Source: Oscillatoria sp. FACHB-1406
GTDB taxonomy: Bacteria; Cyanobacteriota; Cyanobacteriia; Cyanobacteriales; Spirulinaceae
Direction: 5' to 3'
Assembly (NCBI RefSeq): GCF_014698145.1
Contig: NZ_JACJSM010000003.1
Span: 298,541 to 362,540 of the forward strand
Length of the DNA stretch: 64,000 nt
Shown: one piece after another, positions 26,446 through 35,570 of the stretch
Layout: the number at the start of each line of letters is the position of its first letter
Position numbering within the stretch: the first letter of the stretch is position 1
The notes under the pieces: generated by a model
Seen by the model: only the letters and a program-made list of their open reading frames with translations
Database searches by the model: none
Told to the model about the DNA's origin: nothing
Position numbers and translations under genes: made by a program

Positions 26446-27354
26446 TTAAAAACTGAGGCGATCGGATTGATAATCGGGCGGTTCGACGTGAATGGAAATA
26501 CGCGCTGGGCTGTAGAATTTCAGGAGTTGCTCTTCAACCGCTTCGGTGATTTGGTGGGCGGTTTCCACGTCCTCAGCATCGACAATCAGGTGCATTTCAA
26601 TAAAAACTTGTCGTCCTAACAAACCGCGCGAGGCGATATCGTGACAGTTGAGTACGCCAGGGACGGACATGACGGTTTCAGAAATCGATTCGGGCGCGAT
26701 CGCGACTTTATCGACTAACCAAGGAATATTATCTTGCAGGACTTCCCAACCGCTATGAAATACGAGTAAAGCGACGGGAATGGCTAAAATCGTGTCGAGC
26801 CATTGCATTTGAGGTAGGTTCCAAAGACGACCTAGCCACAGTCCGACTAAGCCTCCGAGAACCATAATCGTAACCCAAATATCGCTTGTTGTATGCTTGG
26901 CATCGGCGATTAAAATGGGGCTTTCTAACTGCCGACCGACTTGGCGTTCGTAAAGGGCGACAAAGATGTTGATGGCTAAAACAAGGAGCAAAATTGTGAG
27001 TTCCCAACCCGAGATCGTGGCGGGTTTTCCGCCATGCAGAATTCGCTCGCTCGCCCCTTTGAGAATTTCAAAACAAGTAATCCCTAAAAAAACCGCGATT
27101 CCGAGCGCTCCGAGGGCTTCAAATTTCTGATGACCGTAAGGATGCTCGCGATCGGGTTCTGGAGAAGAGAAGCGGTTTGCTATCAGACCCAAAATATTGT
27201 TGGCGCTATCGGTCGTGCTGTGTAAAGCGTCAGCTTGCAGGCTTAAGGAACCCGTTAAAAACCCAACTCCTGCTTTCAGTACCATGACCAGGAGATTGAG
27301 GATTAGCGTCAGGATTAATACCTGTCGAACTTTGGCGCGACGGTCGGTCAACAT
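26446..27354 (-). CDS. Cation diffusion facilitator (CDF) metal transporter
   Basis: The 302-residue membrane protein has the CDF layout. There are about six transmembrane segments, with metal-site motifs ADALHSTTDSAN in the second and ILIADAKHTTSD in the fifth. A cytoplasmic C-terminal domain follows (GLLGRQVFIEMHLIVDAEDVETAHQ). It exports divalent ions such as Zn2+, Co2+ or Mn2+ by proton exchange; the ion is not predictable here. Its length is normal. Its promoter region is AT-rich (27355-27430, with TATAAT-like sequence). No metal regulator is next to it. Confidence 0.92.
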   Translation of the reverse strand: MLTDRRAKVRQVLILTLILNLLVMVLKAGVGFLTGSLSLQADALHSTTDSANNILGLIANRFSSPEPDREHPYGHQKFEALGALGIAVFLGITCFEILKGASERILHGGKPATISGWELTILLLVLAINIFVALYERQVGRQLESPILIADAKHTTSDIWVTIMVLGGLVGLWLGRLWNLPQMQWLDTILAIPVALLVFHSGWEVLQDNIPWLVDKVAIAPESISETVMSVPGVLNCHDIASRGLLGRQVFIEMHLIVDAEDVETAHQITEAVEEQLLKFYSPARISIHVEPPDYQSDRLSF

Positions 27355-27947
27355 GAATTTAAGATAAAATTAATAAGGGAAAACTTATAATCGATAAGGG
27401 TATAATATCCATTTTTTGATATGGCAAAATTATACCACTTTTCTTGATTCTCTACGTTCTTAATTGAAAGTTTTTAAAAGTCAATAAGATTTTATTGGAT
27501 TGGCTTCTTAATTGATATAAATTCTCGAAAAGATCGAAGCGACGGTCGAGAAAATCCGGGCGTGCAGTGCTTTTTGGGGATGGTTGCGTCCTTTCTCTCG
27601 AGTACGATAGGAACTGGGTTGGAGAGAAAGAGCGATCGCGGACGAGGAAAGCTTCTTGCAAGTTTTACCTCGTCCCTTCCCGATTGTCCCAAACTCCTTG
27701 CGCTCACTGTCATCGAGTTGCCCTAGAAAGCGATCGCTTCTCTCGGCTTCGTGTAAAGTTTTGTTGCAAGATTTGACGCTTACGGATGTGCGGATTCTGG
27801 GACAGGTCATAATACTGATGCCGAGGGAGGACTTAAATGGAGTCGCCCGAGTCTTTGCATTAGTAGAATTTGGTTGGAGTTGAACAAAAGAGGTCAACTC
27901 GAGGCTATACTTTGTTTCAGCGATTTTGTAAAAAAGGACGATAATCT
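27355..27947. other. 593-bp intergenic region upstream of psaE
   Basis: No coding frame is convincing. The region has AT-rich sequence at 27355-27500 on the CDF side. A hairpin with GGACGAGG (27640-27647) and CCTCGTCC (27668-27675) arms lies in the middle. A TATACT -10-like element lies at about 27906 and an AAGGA ribosome-binding site just before psaE. The long leader may be regulatory, as photosystem genes respond to light. Confidence 0.45.
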
Positions 27948-28310
27948 ATGGCTATCAAACGCGGCTCTAAAGTCAAAGTCTTGCGTAAGGAGTCTTACTG
28001 GTTTCAAGATGTTGGAACCGTTGCATCTGTCGATCAAAGCGGCATTATTTATCCGGTAATCGTGCGCTTTGACAAAGTGAATTATACGGGCATTAATACC
28101 AACAACTTTAAGGAAGATGAACTACAAGTTGTTGGTTCGGCTCCTGCGAAATCGGGTGGAAAGACGACAGGAACGCCAACCGAAGCAGCAGCGCGTCGCA
28201 CGGGCGAAGCAGCAACTAGCCCGGGTGCTAAAAAGGGTGCAGCCGCTGAAGCAGCAGGCGGCACGACGGGCGTTGAAGGCGCTCCCAACCAAGGCACGGA
28301 GCCTCGTTAG
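27948..28310 (+). CDS. psaE: Photosystem I subunit IV (PsaE) with long C-terminal extension
   Basis: The first 70 or so residues are a standard Psa[51 protein letters not shown]. PsaE is a small SH3-like stromal subunit that helps dock ferredoxin and flavodoxin and supports cyclic electron flow. Usual cyanobacterial forms are about 70-76 residues. This one is 120, with about 45 extra residues rich in Ala, Gly, Thr, Lys and Glu and without cysteine or aromatic residues. An AAAAAGGA ribosome-binding site supports the start. A clear terminator follows, so it is transcribed alone. Confidence 0.96.
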   Translation: MAIKRGSKVKVLRKESYWFQDVGTVASVDQSGIIYPVIVRFDKVNYTGINTNNFKEDELQVVGSAPAKSGGKTTGTPTEAAARRTGEAATSPGAKKGAAAEAAGGTTGVEGAPNQGTEPR

Positions 28311-28331
28311 AGTTTAAATTAGAATTCGGTT

Positions 28332-28370
28332 GCCTCTCGTAATTCCTCTGGGGTTATGAGAGGCTTTTTT
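28332..28370 (+). terminator. Rho-independent terminator of psaE
   Basis: GCCTCTCGTAA pairs with TTATGAGAGGC over 11 bp (one G-T pair), followed by six Ts. It lies 22 bp after the psaE stop. Confidence 0.88.
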
Positions 28371-28419
28371 ATTCGGAAGGCGTGGAATTAGCACGCTCTT
28401 TATTAAGGATACAGAAAGG

Positions 28420-29109
28420 ATGCTTAGAGGCGACCAAATCTACGTTTACCGGGAATTTTTCAATCTAGAGGGGCTTTACGAACATCACGGGATTGACTGC
28501 GGCGACGGAACCGTGATTCATTACAGTAAAATAGCAGACCCGCCTGAGATTCGCCGCACGTCCATCGAAGCCTTTTCGCGCGATCGCCCCGTTTACGTGC
28601 GCGAGTACCAAAAAAGTTTTATCCCCGATGTCGTCCTGGAACGCGCTGAAAGTCGTTTGGGCGAACGGAAGTACAATTTACTGTTCAACAACTGCGAACA
28701 TTTCGCAACGTGGTGTAAAGTTGGATTTTCGCAGAGTTCTCAAATCCGAGATTTTGTCCCCGCGATCGATTTGATTAATGCCGAGGAGTGGTACGAACCG
28801 ATTCGCGAAGCAATACGGGAGACAGATCCGCAAAACGCTCGACGCTTGTTAAACGATGCGCTAGCCGAGATTAAAGTCGTTTGGGACGATATTCAGCCGC
28901 GTTACAAGCGAATGCAGGAAGAAATTAAAACTTGGCAGCAAGTCGCAGTTAAGGCGCTCGAACAAGATCGAGAGGATTTGGCGCGGGCGGCGCTGACGCG
29001 GAAAAAAGGCTACGAAAAAGAGGCGAAGGAATTGGAGGCGCAGTTGCAGCAGTTAGCGACAATGACGGAAAATTTATTGAAGAATAGCCGCCAGAAGCCG
29101 AGTTTATAG
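28420..29109 (+). CDS. LRAT/NlpC-P60-like (NC domain) protein with helical tail
   Basis: The 229-residue protein has an N-terminal LRAT-type cysteine-hydrolase/acyltransferase domain. The His motif is YEHHGIDCGDGTVIHYS and the Cys motif is YNLLFNNCEHFATWC. The second half (from about 130) is a long charged helix with coiled-coil character (ALAEIKVVWDDIQPRY, KGYEKEAKELEAQLQQ). Family members move acyl chains between lipids or hydrolyse lipids or peptides, often at membranes. The substrate here is unknown. It stands after the psaE terminator with its own start region. Confidence 0.85.
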   Translation: MLRGDQIYVYREFFNLEGLYEHHGIDCGDGTVIHYSKIADPPEIRRTSIEAFSRDRPVYVREYQKSFIPDVVLERAESRLGERKYNLLFNNCEHFATWCKVGFSQSSQIRDFVPAIDLINAEEWYEPIREAIRETDPQNARRLLNDALAEIKVVWDDIQPRYKRMQEEIKTWQQVAVKALEQDREDLARAALTRKKGYEKEAKELEAQLQQLATMTENLLKNSRQKPSL

Positions 29110-29147
29110 AATCCTCTGTGAGGGATTAAGGCTTACAGGAGGATTTA
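29109..29147 (+). terminator. Weak hairpin after the LRAT gene
   Basis: AATCCTCTGT pairs with ACAGGAGGATT with one bulged base, around a 15-base loop. It lies right after the stop codon. There is no T-tract, so function as a terminator is uncertain. Confidence 0.35.
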
Positions 29148-29228
29148 AGCGCGATCGCAATTCAGTTCTTTAAAATTCCCAGGAACAAAAAACGGTACTA
29201 TAGGGATTCGTCGTTCAAAGAGCAATCG

Positions 29229-29546
29229 ATGACTGGAGAGGAATTGCATCAACTACTGCTCGACAAATGGGGATGCTCCTACGATGTCCAACTGCGGAGA
29301 GTGAGGGGTAAAATCTACGCCCAAGTCATGTGGAAGTACCTCGAACAAGCGTCGTTTCCCCTAAGCGCAGAAGAATACATGGAAAACCTCAACGCTGTCT
29401 CCCAGTATCTCAACGCCTGGGGCAGCGACAGCCAAGTTCGCGCCTATATCGCTCAAACTCGAGAACGTCCGCGCCTGGGTAAAGCGGTTAGCATTCCCCT
29501 CGATCTCGGAGAACGTGCTTCGGAATGGATTCTTGATGAATTCTGA
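29229..29546 (+). CDS. DUF3067 family protein
   Basis: The 105-residue protein begins MTGEELHQLLLDKWGCSYDVQ and contains GKIYAQVMWKYLEQ, features of the DUF3067 family, which is found in cyanobacteria and plastid-bearing organisms. No catalytic motif or signal peptide is seen, so it is probably a cytoplasmic protein of unknown function. It is convergent with pdxH 38 bp away. Confidence 0.85.
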   Translation: MTGEELHQLLLDKWGCSYDVQLRRVRGKIYAQVMWKYLEQASFPLSAEEYMENLNAVSQYLNAWGSDSQVRAYIAQTRERPRLGKAVSIPLDLGERASEWILDEF

Positions 29547-29583
29547 GGGATTTTGCTGCAATTTAATATTATTTCCGAGGGCG

Positions 29584-30228
29584 CTAGGGCGATAACCGCT
29601 CTCGCAGCCAGCTTCCATCTTCCTGACAACGATAGCGCAAACGGTCGTGGAGGCGATTGGGGCGACCTTGCCAAAATTCGATCGCGCTGGGAATAACGCG
29701 ATAGCCTCCCCAATGCGGCGGACGGGGAATTTTACCCTCACCATACTGCTCCCGGAAGTGTTCGAGACGCTCTTCTAGCAATTCTCTGTCAGGAATTACT
29801 TCGCTTTGCTCGGAAGTCCAAGCACCGAGTTGGGAAGCGCGCGGGCGATTTTGGAAATATTCGTCGGATTCGGTTTCAGATATTTTTTCGATGCGTCCTT
29901 CAATGCGAACGCTGCGTTCGAGTTCTGCCCACCAAAAAGTGAGTGCCGCTTGGGGATTGGCGGCGAGTTGTTTGCCTTTATCGCTTTCGTAGTTCGTGAA
30001 AAAGGTAAATCCCCGCTCGTCAAAGGCTTTGAGCAAAACCATGCGCGCTGAGGGCATACCGTTCGCTGTTGCTGTCGCTAGTACCATTGCATTCGGTTCG
30101 GTTAACTGGGCTGACATTGCTTGCTCGAACCAGATTTTAAACTGCTCGATTGGGTTTTCGGCGCTATCGGCTTCGCTCAGTCCGGCTTTGCTGTAGTCTT
30201 GGCGTAAATCGGCGATAGAAATAGTCAT
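29584..30228 (-). CDS. pdxH: Pyridoxamine/pyridoxine 5'-phosphate oxidase
   Basis: This FMN enzyme makes pyridoxal 5'-phosphate from PMP or PNP in the cytoplasm. The 214-residue protein is complete. It has [20 protein letters not shown] with flavin-contact residues, then [17 protein letters not shown] and [12 protein letters not shown]. The C-terminal substrate segment is [25 protein letters not shown]. It ends in ERLSP, the usual RL-P terminus. It is divergent from scpA across a 242-bp gap that holds a diverged copy of the palindrome found at 4568. Confidence 0.96.
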   Translation of the reverse strand: MTISIADLRQDYSKAGLSEADSAENPIEQFKIWFEQAMSAQLTEPNAMVLATATANGMPSARMVLLKAFDERGFTFFTNYESDKGKQLAANPQAALTFWWAELERSVRIEGRIEKISETESDEYFQNRPRASQLGAWTSEQSEVIPDRELLEERLEHFREQYGEGKIPRPPHWGGYRVIPSAIEFWQGRPNRLHDRLRYRCQEDGSWLRERLSP

Positions 30229-30369
30229 GGTTTAGTAGAGTTGGCAGTTCAGAAGGCGCGATCGCGCGCGGTTGAGATTAGGGGTAAGTATATTTTACAG
30301 CGTTCGCTTTTCCGGTAAGACGTTCCGCGCGATCGCTAGCTGGGCGAAAATAACCGAACGAAATAATCT

Positions 30370-30397
30370 GTAGAAACGTGGTACACAACGTCTCTAC
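30370..30397. repeat. Imperfect palindrome (GTAGA...TCTCTAC family)
   Basis: GTAGAAACGT and ACGTCTCTAC flank a GGTACACA core. It shares ACAACGTCTCTAC with the site at 4568-4590. It lies in the pdxH/scpA intergenic region, which holds nothing else notable apart from HIP1-type sites. Confidence 0.65.
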
Positions 30398-30470
30398 GGG
30401 CAATCTATTCTTTCTTGTTTGGAGTACCATTGATTCACTGTTCGCCGATCGCTGATAACGATTTGCTGAT

Positions 30471-31253
30471 ATGACTGCCTTAGCACAAGAAGCGATCGCG
30501 GTTCTCCTTGACCTCGCCCAACGCGGCGAAATCGATCCTTGGGATGTCCAAGTGATTGAAGTCATCGATCGCTACCTCAGTAAAATTGGCTTGCCGCAAA
30601 ACGCGGAAGCGACAGCATCGCCTGCCCATCTGCCCGAATCCGGTCAAGCTTTTTTGTGGGCTTCGATGTTGGTATTGCTCAAAGCAAACACGCTGGAACG
30701 GTCGATAGAGGAGGAGGAAGCGGTTGAGGACGAAGATTTTGACTTTGAAGTCGTAGAAGGGGCGGGACGTGCTTTACCGGCTCGTTTAGAGCATCATATT
30801 CGCCGTCGTGCCAGCGCCCCACCGCCCCGCCGCCGTCGCGTGACGCTGGCGGAGTTAATCGAGCAGATTCAGCAGATGGCGGCAGTTTTGGAGACTAGCC
30901 CGCCGCGATCGCGTCCAGAACGCAGTCTTAGTATTCCCCGCGTCGAAGCTGCCCGCGCGATCGCGCAACTCGCCCACGATGAAAATCTCACTGAAGTCGC
31001 CCAGCAACTCGATCGCTTCCTGGCGGTGCAACTCCCCCAACTCATCCCCGATTTTGCCAGCATCGGTCTCGACGATTTGCTCGGGTGGTGGGTGCAAGCA
31101 AACCGCCCCAGCGAGGAATCCCGCGCCAAACATCCGAATAGCGATCGTGTCGGCGTATTCTGGGCGCTCTTACTCTTGTCCGCTCAATCTAAAGTCGAAC
31201 TGCATCAAGAAGAGTTTTATCAAGACCTACAAATTCGACGTATTGAGCCATGA
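30471..31253 (+). CDS. scpA: Segregation and condensation protein A
   Basis: ScpA is the kleisin of the SMC-ScpA complex that compacts and segregates the chromosome. The 260-residue protein has the N-terminal kleisin signature (LLDLAQRGEIDPWDVQVIEVIDRYL) and a central acidic linker (SIEEEEAVEDEDFDFEVVEG). The C-terminal winged helix includes VGVFWALLLLSAQSKVELHQEEFYQDL. No scpB is next to it. Its position close to dnaN and dnaX groups chromosome-maintenance genes. Confidence 0.93.
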   Translation: MTALAQEAIAVLLDLAQRGEIDPWDVQVIEVIDRYLSKIGLPQNAEATASPAHLPESGQAFLWASMLVLLKANTLERSIEEEEAVEDEDFDFEVVEGAGRALPARLEHHIRRRASAPPPRRRRVTLAELIEQIQQMAAVLETSPPRSRPERSLSIPRVEAARAIAQLAHDENLTEVAQQLDRFLAVQLPQLIPDFASIGLDDLLGWWVQANRPSEESRAKHPNSDRVGVFWALLLLSAQSKVELHQEEFYQDLQIRRIEP

Positions 31254-31356
31254 GTTATCGATCGACGGTCTCGATAATTAAGTTTCAGGCTTCGTTAAGC
31301 TCACGTAGATTCGATTGCATCAAAATTTTACACAGAAGTAGAATTCATTCTGCTCT

Positions 31357-32613
31357 TTATGTAGGCCACTTCATTTGAAGCACATATGGGCGCAACAGTA
31401 ACGCTCGCCCCCAAAAACACTGAAGGCGTTGTGAATGAGGTAGTGGGAGCAAAGCTGAGACTTGTGAGTTATTCCACGCATCTACTAATTGAGCCAAAGT
31501 TTCTTGAACCGTTTCAGTCGTCTTTACTGGATCGGCACCAGCACGCTTCGCAAGTAATTTAAATCTTCCTAACTCTAGAGCAAACCAGTTTTTTGTACCT
31601 GCCAGTTTAAGAGCTAACTCAGAGGTAAGATCTGGCCATGCAATTGTGCAAACTTGATCGTACATTGGTGCAAGGCTTGGGTTCCGACCATCCCAATAGA
31701 CAAAAGACCAGTTTTTGAGATGAGCGTCTGCATTTCCCGAAGCAATTGTAAATACTAGCCGACGGATAAACTCAAAATAGGCATCATCCCCGACCAACAT
31801 TTTGACTAAAGCTGCACACTGCTCGTACTTAATGTGGTCATATTTGAGTTTCGGTAATTTGCTAGTAACTTGGGCAAAGTCTTCTTGATGAATGCGGAGT
31901 CCTGCTTGCCTGTCGTACCGACGAATCACAAAGACTCGATCCCCAAAGTCAGTATACTTCCTCAGAGAACCGCTAACTGTTTCGGTATTTTGTATGTGAC
32001 ACTCAGGCACATCAAACCCAGCAGACATTGCCCACTGCATAATGGCATATTCATTCTCGACAGTAAATGGAAAGCGTGCAGATCCTAGTTTGACAATCCA
32101 TTCACCATCTTGATTGCTTGCAGGCAGTGTTATCCTGTCTGGATCGCGTAAAACAGAGAATTTCATTTGGACACCAGCTAATGAAAATCGAAGTCCAGGT
32201 TCCTTGTTTTTCAGAACATCTTCACGATCTGCTACATATGCAGAGACTTCTAAGTCTTCTTGAACTGGTAAATCATCTCCATCTACACGAACGATCTCCA
32301 CTGCACCAGGCAAGTCACGTCCAACAGCCTCCAATAAAGCCAGATCGTCGCCCGGACTAACTCCTAGATTATTTTCGATAAGCTCCCGTAATGCACCAGG
32401 CTCCGGAATTAAATTAGCAAAAAATGAAGGCAGTAAGCGATCCTTGCCATAGTAAGTGCGGGAAAGATCGTCCTCGAAAAACTGGCTTAGTACGGGGCGA
32501 TCTGACATTGACAAATAGGATTCAGTGAAGCGAAATGCGATCTGCCCTCTTGTCGTCTGACTCAGATAGCCAATTATTTTTCCATGAAGACCGACTCCTA
32601 AAGTAATGGTCAC
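31357..32613 (-). CDS. HipA-like Ser/Thr kinase coupled to a DUF262 protein
   Basis: The 418-residue protein has all the HipA landmarks. An N-terminal subdomain includes SFFANLIPEP. A Gly-loop/autophosphorylation-like segment SLAGVQMKFS is at 144-153. The ATP lysine is K175 in EWIVKLG, the catalytic Asp296 is in NADAHLKN, and the metal Asp319 is in LAPMYDQV. HipA toxins phosphorylate tRNA synthetases or other proteins and are normally held by HipB. Here there is no HipB-type helix-turn-helix gene. Instead the start codon overlaps the stop of a DUF262 gene (ATGA at 32610-32613). The island lacks HIP1 sites, unlike its neighbours, so it was probably acquired. The kinase looks intact; the target is unknown. 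Confidence 0.88.
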   Translation of the reverse strand: MTITLGVGLHGKIIGYLSQTTRGQIAFRFTESYLSMSDRPVLSQFFEDDLSRTYYGKDRLLPSFFANLIPEPGALRELIENNLGVSPGDDLALLEAVGRDLPGAVEIVRVDGDDLPVQEDLEVSAYVADREDVLKNKEPGLRFSLAGVQMKFSVLRDPDRITLPASNQDGEWIVKLGSARFPFTVENEYAIMQWAMSAGFDVPECHIQNTETVSGSLRKYTDFGDRVFVIRRYDRQAGLRIHQEDFAQVTSKLPKLKYDHIKYEQCAALVKMLVGDDAYFEFIRRLVFTIASGNADAHLKNWSFVYWDGRNPSLAPMYDQVCTIAWPDLTSELALKLAGTKNWFALELGRFKLLAKRAGADPVKTTETVQETLAQLVDAWNNSQVSALLPLPHSQRLQCFWGRALLLRPYVLQMKWPT

Positions 32614-34247
32614 TCCTCTTCTCCTGTTTGTTGCAAGATATAGCTAATGCTTGGTCGATCGTTTTCACCCCAAGCTGCCAAGCGCGAACTAAAAAAATCA
32701 ACTGTATCTGTAAGTATCTTGCTTCTGCGTGATAAAAATTGCTCGAATTTATCATTGATGAGAAGATTTGCTGCTTCTCGATCGATGCAATGCGATTTAA
32801 GTATTTTCAAATCTAATTCTTTCTTACGCATCAGTTCAACAAGCTGTTTTCGGACTCCTCCGGAGATAGGAGGTAAGAGAATACGGTTTGATGGACTATG
32901 AGTTGTTTCAGTAGCAAATGAGATGATTTTTTGGAAGGCGTTGAGATCGTATTCCTCAATTAGGTTGGCAATATCAATCAGTTTTCCATTTTCAGGGTTA
33001 AGTGGATGCAGTGAGCTTAAAGCTACAAGAACAATACGACTATCGGCTGCACGCGCGTCAAATTTTTGTGGCAACGTGAAACTTACTCGTTTTGTGCGAG
33101 GGAGCTCGTTTAACAGCTTTTGCATAGTTCGTTCTGGCTTATTCCCCTCCTTAATAGCATCTAGGCTATGACGAAGTAAGGTTCTCTCATCAACTGACTT
33201 TATTTCCAATAAAGTTCGCCACGTCCACCGAACAAGTAAGTTTATTGTTCTACTATTGGGTTCTGGATAAAGACCAAAGAACCTTGTAAGAACAAAAAAT
33301 GGAAGTGAACGTGGTAGTAGTCTAAGATGAGGAATTTCGGCGTGTGTTTTGAGGAAAATGAGGACTTGCCTAAGTGCGGGTAAGGCATCACTGACTGCAT
33401 CACGAAGGATCTCAGTATCTCGACGATAATGCTCTGAAATACTTCGGGTAGCATCTAAACCTTTAAAAGCAATAATGGCAGAAAGCAGTTGATCTTCTGA
33501 AGGCCGACCAATACCAAGAGCCTTCAATTCATCGGCTAAACCGCTAAGGGTAGATGGTTCATCCGACTTTCGCCCAAAAAGTGCATCATGGATGTCCTCC
33601 CATTTCATCTTTTTGCCTGAATCATTGATTCGGTAAAAGATATCTCGAAGAAGCTCCTCGTCTCCTGTTTCAACAACATAAAGTGGAATTTCGTACTGAC
33701 GAATTCGCGTTCCAGCCTCGAAAACAGACTTTCGTAGATTTAGATCTTTGCCGCGATCCCAATTAAAAACCCACTCGCTTAGGGCTGACGCATCTAATAA
33801 CTGTGTAACAGGTATCCATGTTGAGGGAAAAACACCACTTTTGGGTGGAACCTGAAATTTTTGTTCTTTCGCATCAAAGTAGAGAACCCAAGCATCATCG
33901 GGAGTTGTTGGCATCTCTTCATTCCGCGCCAAGCCAGCCGTAAGGGCGGTCAATCGTTGCTGTCCATCGACAACCCACAATGCTGAATTTGACTCTGGTG
34001 CATCAACTTTAACAGGGCCATATTTTATTACAGAAGCGGGAGCATACGCTCGCCTCATTAAAAAAGAGCCAACAGGATAACCCTGATAAATGCTGTCAAA
34101 AAACAATTTCACATCCTCTGATTCCCATCGAAGTGGACGCTGAAAATCAGGAACTCGTATTAAGCCACGCTTAACTTGACGAATTAATCCCTCAACTGTA
34201 AGAGTTTCTGCTTGGAGGTGAAGCCTACTTTTTGCCGATCCAGTCAT
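32610..34247 (-). CDS. DUF262 (ParB/GmrS-like nuclease fold) protein
   Basis: The 545-residue protein has the DUF262 motifs in order: RVPDFQRPLRW (31-41), GYPVGSFLM (56-64), VVDGQQRLTAL (92-102) and IFYRINDSGKKM (203-214). In related defence proteins such as GmrSD and SspE, the DGQQR motif is tied to nucleotide hydrolysis. The C-terminal half is helical. It has SPSNRILLPP followed by KSHCIDREAANLL, a region sometimes found in place of a clear HNH (DUF1524) nuclease; no H-N-H motif is visible. It is first in a two-gene operon with HipA. A role in phage defence or stress is inferred from the families, not shown. Confidence 0.87.
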   Translation of the reverse strand: MTGSAKSRLHLQAETLTVEGLIRQVKRGLIRVPDFQRPLRWESEDVKLFFDSIYQGYPVGSFLMRRAYAPASVIKYGPVKVDAPESNSALWVVDGQQRLTALTAGLARNEEMPTTPDDAWVLYFDAKEQKFQVPPKSGVFPSTWIPVTQLLDASALSEWVFNWDRGKDLNLRKSVFEAGTRIRQYEIPLYVVETGDEELLRDIFYRINDSGKKMKWEDIHDALFGRKSDEPSTLSGLADELKALGIGRPSEDQLLSAIIAFKGLDATRSISEHYRRDTEILRDAVSDALPALRQVLIFLKTHAEIPHLRLLPRSLPFFVLTRFFGLYPEPNSRTINLLVRWTWRTLLEIKSVDERTLLRHSLDAIKEGNKPERTMQKLLNELPRTKRVSFTLPQKFDARAADSRIVLVALSSLHPLNPENGKLIDIANLIEEYDLNAFQKIISFATETTHSPSNRILLPPISGGVRKQLVELMRKKELDLKILKSHCIDREAANLLINDKFEQFLSRRSKILTDTVDFFSSRLAAWGENDRPSISYILQQTGEEE

Positions 34248-34271
34248 GATTTTTCATAAAGACCTCAATTA

Positions 34272-34301
34272 AGCTAAGACGCATCTAAATTGGGTATCCT
34301 C
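34272..34301. repeat. Dispersed repeat AGCTAAGACGCATCTAAATT, copy 1
   Basis: The 20-base word AGCTAAGACGCATCTAAATT lies between the DUF262 start and the dnaN stop, and recurs at 48775. Pyrimidine-rich tracts follow both copies. It may be a processing site or a mobile repeat. Confidence 0.6.
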
Positions 34302-34359
34302 GATCTCCCCGTCCCCCCGTCTCCCCTTCTCCCCGTCAGACTCAAAAATACTATTTATT

Positions 34360-35520
34360 TTAATCTCGCATCTGAACCGGCATGACTAAATAGGTCATTT
34401 TAATCCCGCCTAACGGCGTAAAAATAACGGGTTGTTTGGGCTGATTCATCTGCATTTGAATCTCAGAAGTGGGCAATGCTTTTAACCCATCCATCAGATA
34501 TTTAACATTGAAGGCAACGGCGATACTTTCTCCCGAAATTTGGATGGGGAGGACTTCTCGCGCTTTGCCGACATCGATGGTATCGACGGATAATTCGAGT
34601 TCTTGGCGATCGCTATCCAAGCTAAACTTGACGACATGATTTTTAGAGTCTGTCAGCACGGCGACTCGTTCGAGGGCAGAAATTAATTGTTTGCGATCGA
34701 GGCTGGCGCTGAGGGAAAATTCTTTGGGAATCAGTTGGCTGTAAGTCGGATAAGCCCCTTCTACCTGCCGACTGGTGAGGCGGCGATTTTCTAACTCAAA
34801 GGCAACTTGGGACTCGTCAAGCGACAGCGTTACGCCCTCAGAGGCTTCCCCAACGGCTAATAAGCGATCGAGTTCTCGTAGCGCGCGGGCGGGAATCGTG
34901 ACTTCGAGGGCGGGAGAAGCATTGGCTTCTTCGGTTTCTTCTTCGGTTTCTTCCTCTTCGCGCACTAAAGAGACGACGGCGAGGCGGTGTCCGTCGGTGG
35001 CGGCAAATTCTAGTCCGCCGGTGCTGCTGCTGAGGTGGATTCCGGTGAGGACTTGTTTGGAATCGTCAGAACTGGCGGCAAATAGCGTCGAACGAATTCC
35101 TTCTGCGAGCATTTCGACGGGCAGTTGTTGGGTTTGCGCGACTTCAATTTCCGGTAAGTCGGGGAATTCCGTTGCATCCATCGTTCGCAGTTGATAGCGT
35201 CCGGAGGTTGAATGCAGCGAGACAGTGCCTTCTTCTGCGTCTTCGTCGGCAATTTCGATTTCTCCTTCGCTTAAGCGCGAGACGATATCGCCGAGGAGTT
35301 TTGCGGGGAGTGTCAGGGTTCCGCCTTCTTGGACTTGGGCGCTGAAGGTGGTTTGAATGCCTAAGCTAAGATCGAAGGCACGCAGGGTAATTTTTTGAGT
35401 GTCTTCATCGGCGATTAATAAGACGTTGCCCAAAACGGGATGGGTAGGACGCGAGGGAACAGCGCGCGCGGCGAGGGAAAGATGCGTGTTGAGATCGGAA
35501 GTCGAGCAAGCGAGTTTCAT
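34360..35520 (-). CDS. dnaN: DNA polymerase III sliding clamp (beta subunit)
   Basis: The clamp encircles DNA and tethers the replicase. The 386-residue protein starts MKLACSTSDLNTHLSLAARAVPSRPTH in pieces typical of the family. It has the three clamp domains, with FAATDGHRLAVV in the middle one and ends YLVMPVQMRD, the usual C-terminal peptide (VMPVQ or VMPMR). An acidic insertion (EEEETEEETEE) lies in the second domain. No dnaA gene is adjacent, which is common in cyanobacteria. It is divergent from a small membrane-protein gene. Confidence 0.97.
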   Translation of the reverse strand: MKLACSTSDLNTHLSLAARAVPSRPTHPVLGNVLLIADEDTQKITLRAFDLSLGIQTTFSAQVQEGGTLTLPAKLLGDIVSRLSEGEIEIADEDAEEGTVSLHSTSGRYQLRTMDATEFPDLPEIEVAQTQQLPVEMLAEGIRSTLFAASSDDSKQVLTGIHLSSSTGGLEFAATDGHRLAVVSLVREEEETEEETEEANASPALEVTIPARALRELDRLLAVGEASEGVTLSLDESQVAFELENRRLTSRQVEGAYPTYSQLIPKEFSLSASLDRKQLISALERVAVLTDSKNHVVKFSLDSDRQELELSVDTIDVGKAREVLPIQISGESIAVAFNVKYLMDGLKALPTSEIQMQMNQPKQPVIFTPLGGIKMTYLVMPVQMRD

Positions 35521-35570
35521 GGCGCTGGGGTTGGCGTTTGGGCAGATTCGATTTTAGCTCAAAAGGGGGG

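Noticed and set aside
27508..27897. Minus-strand frame of 129 codons upstream of psaE
   Set aside because: Low-complexity Ser/Arg-rich translation, no ribosome-binding site and no recognisable domain; treated as leader region.
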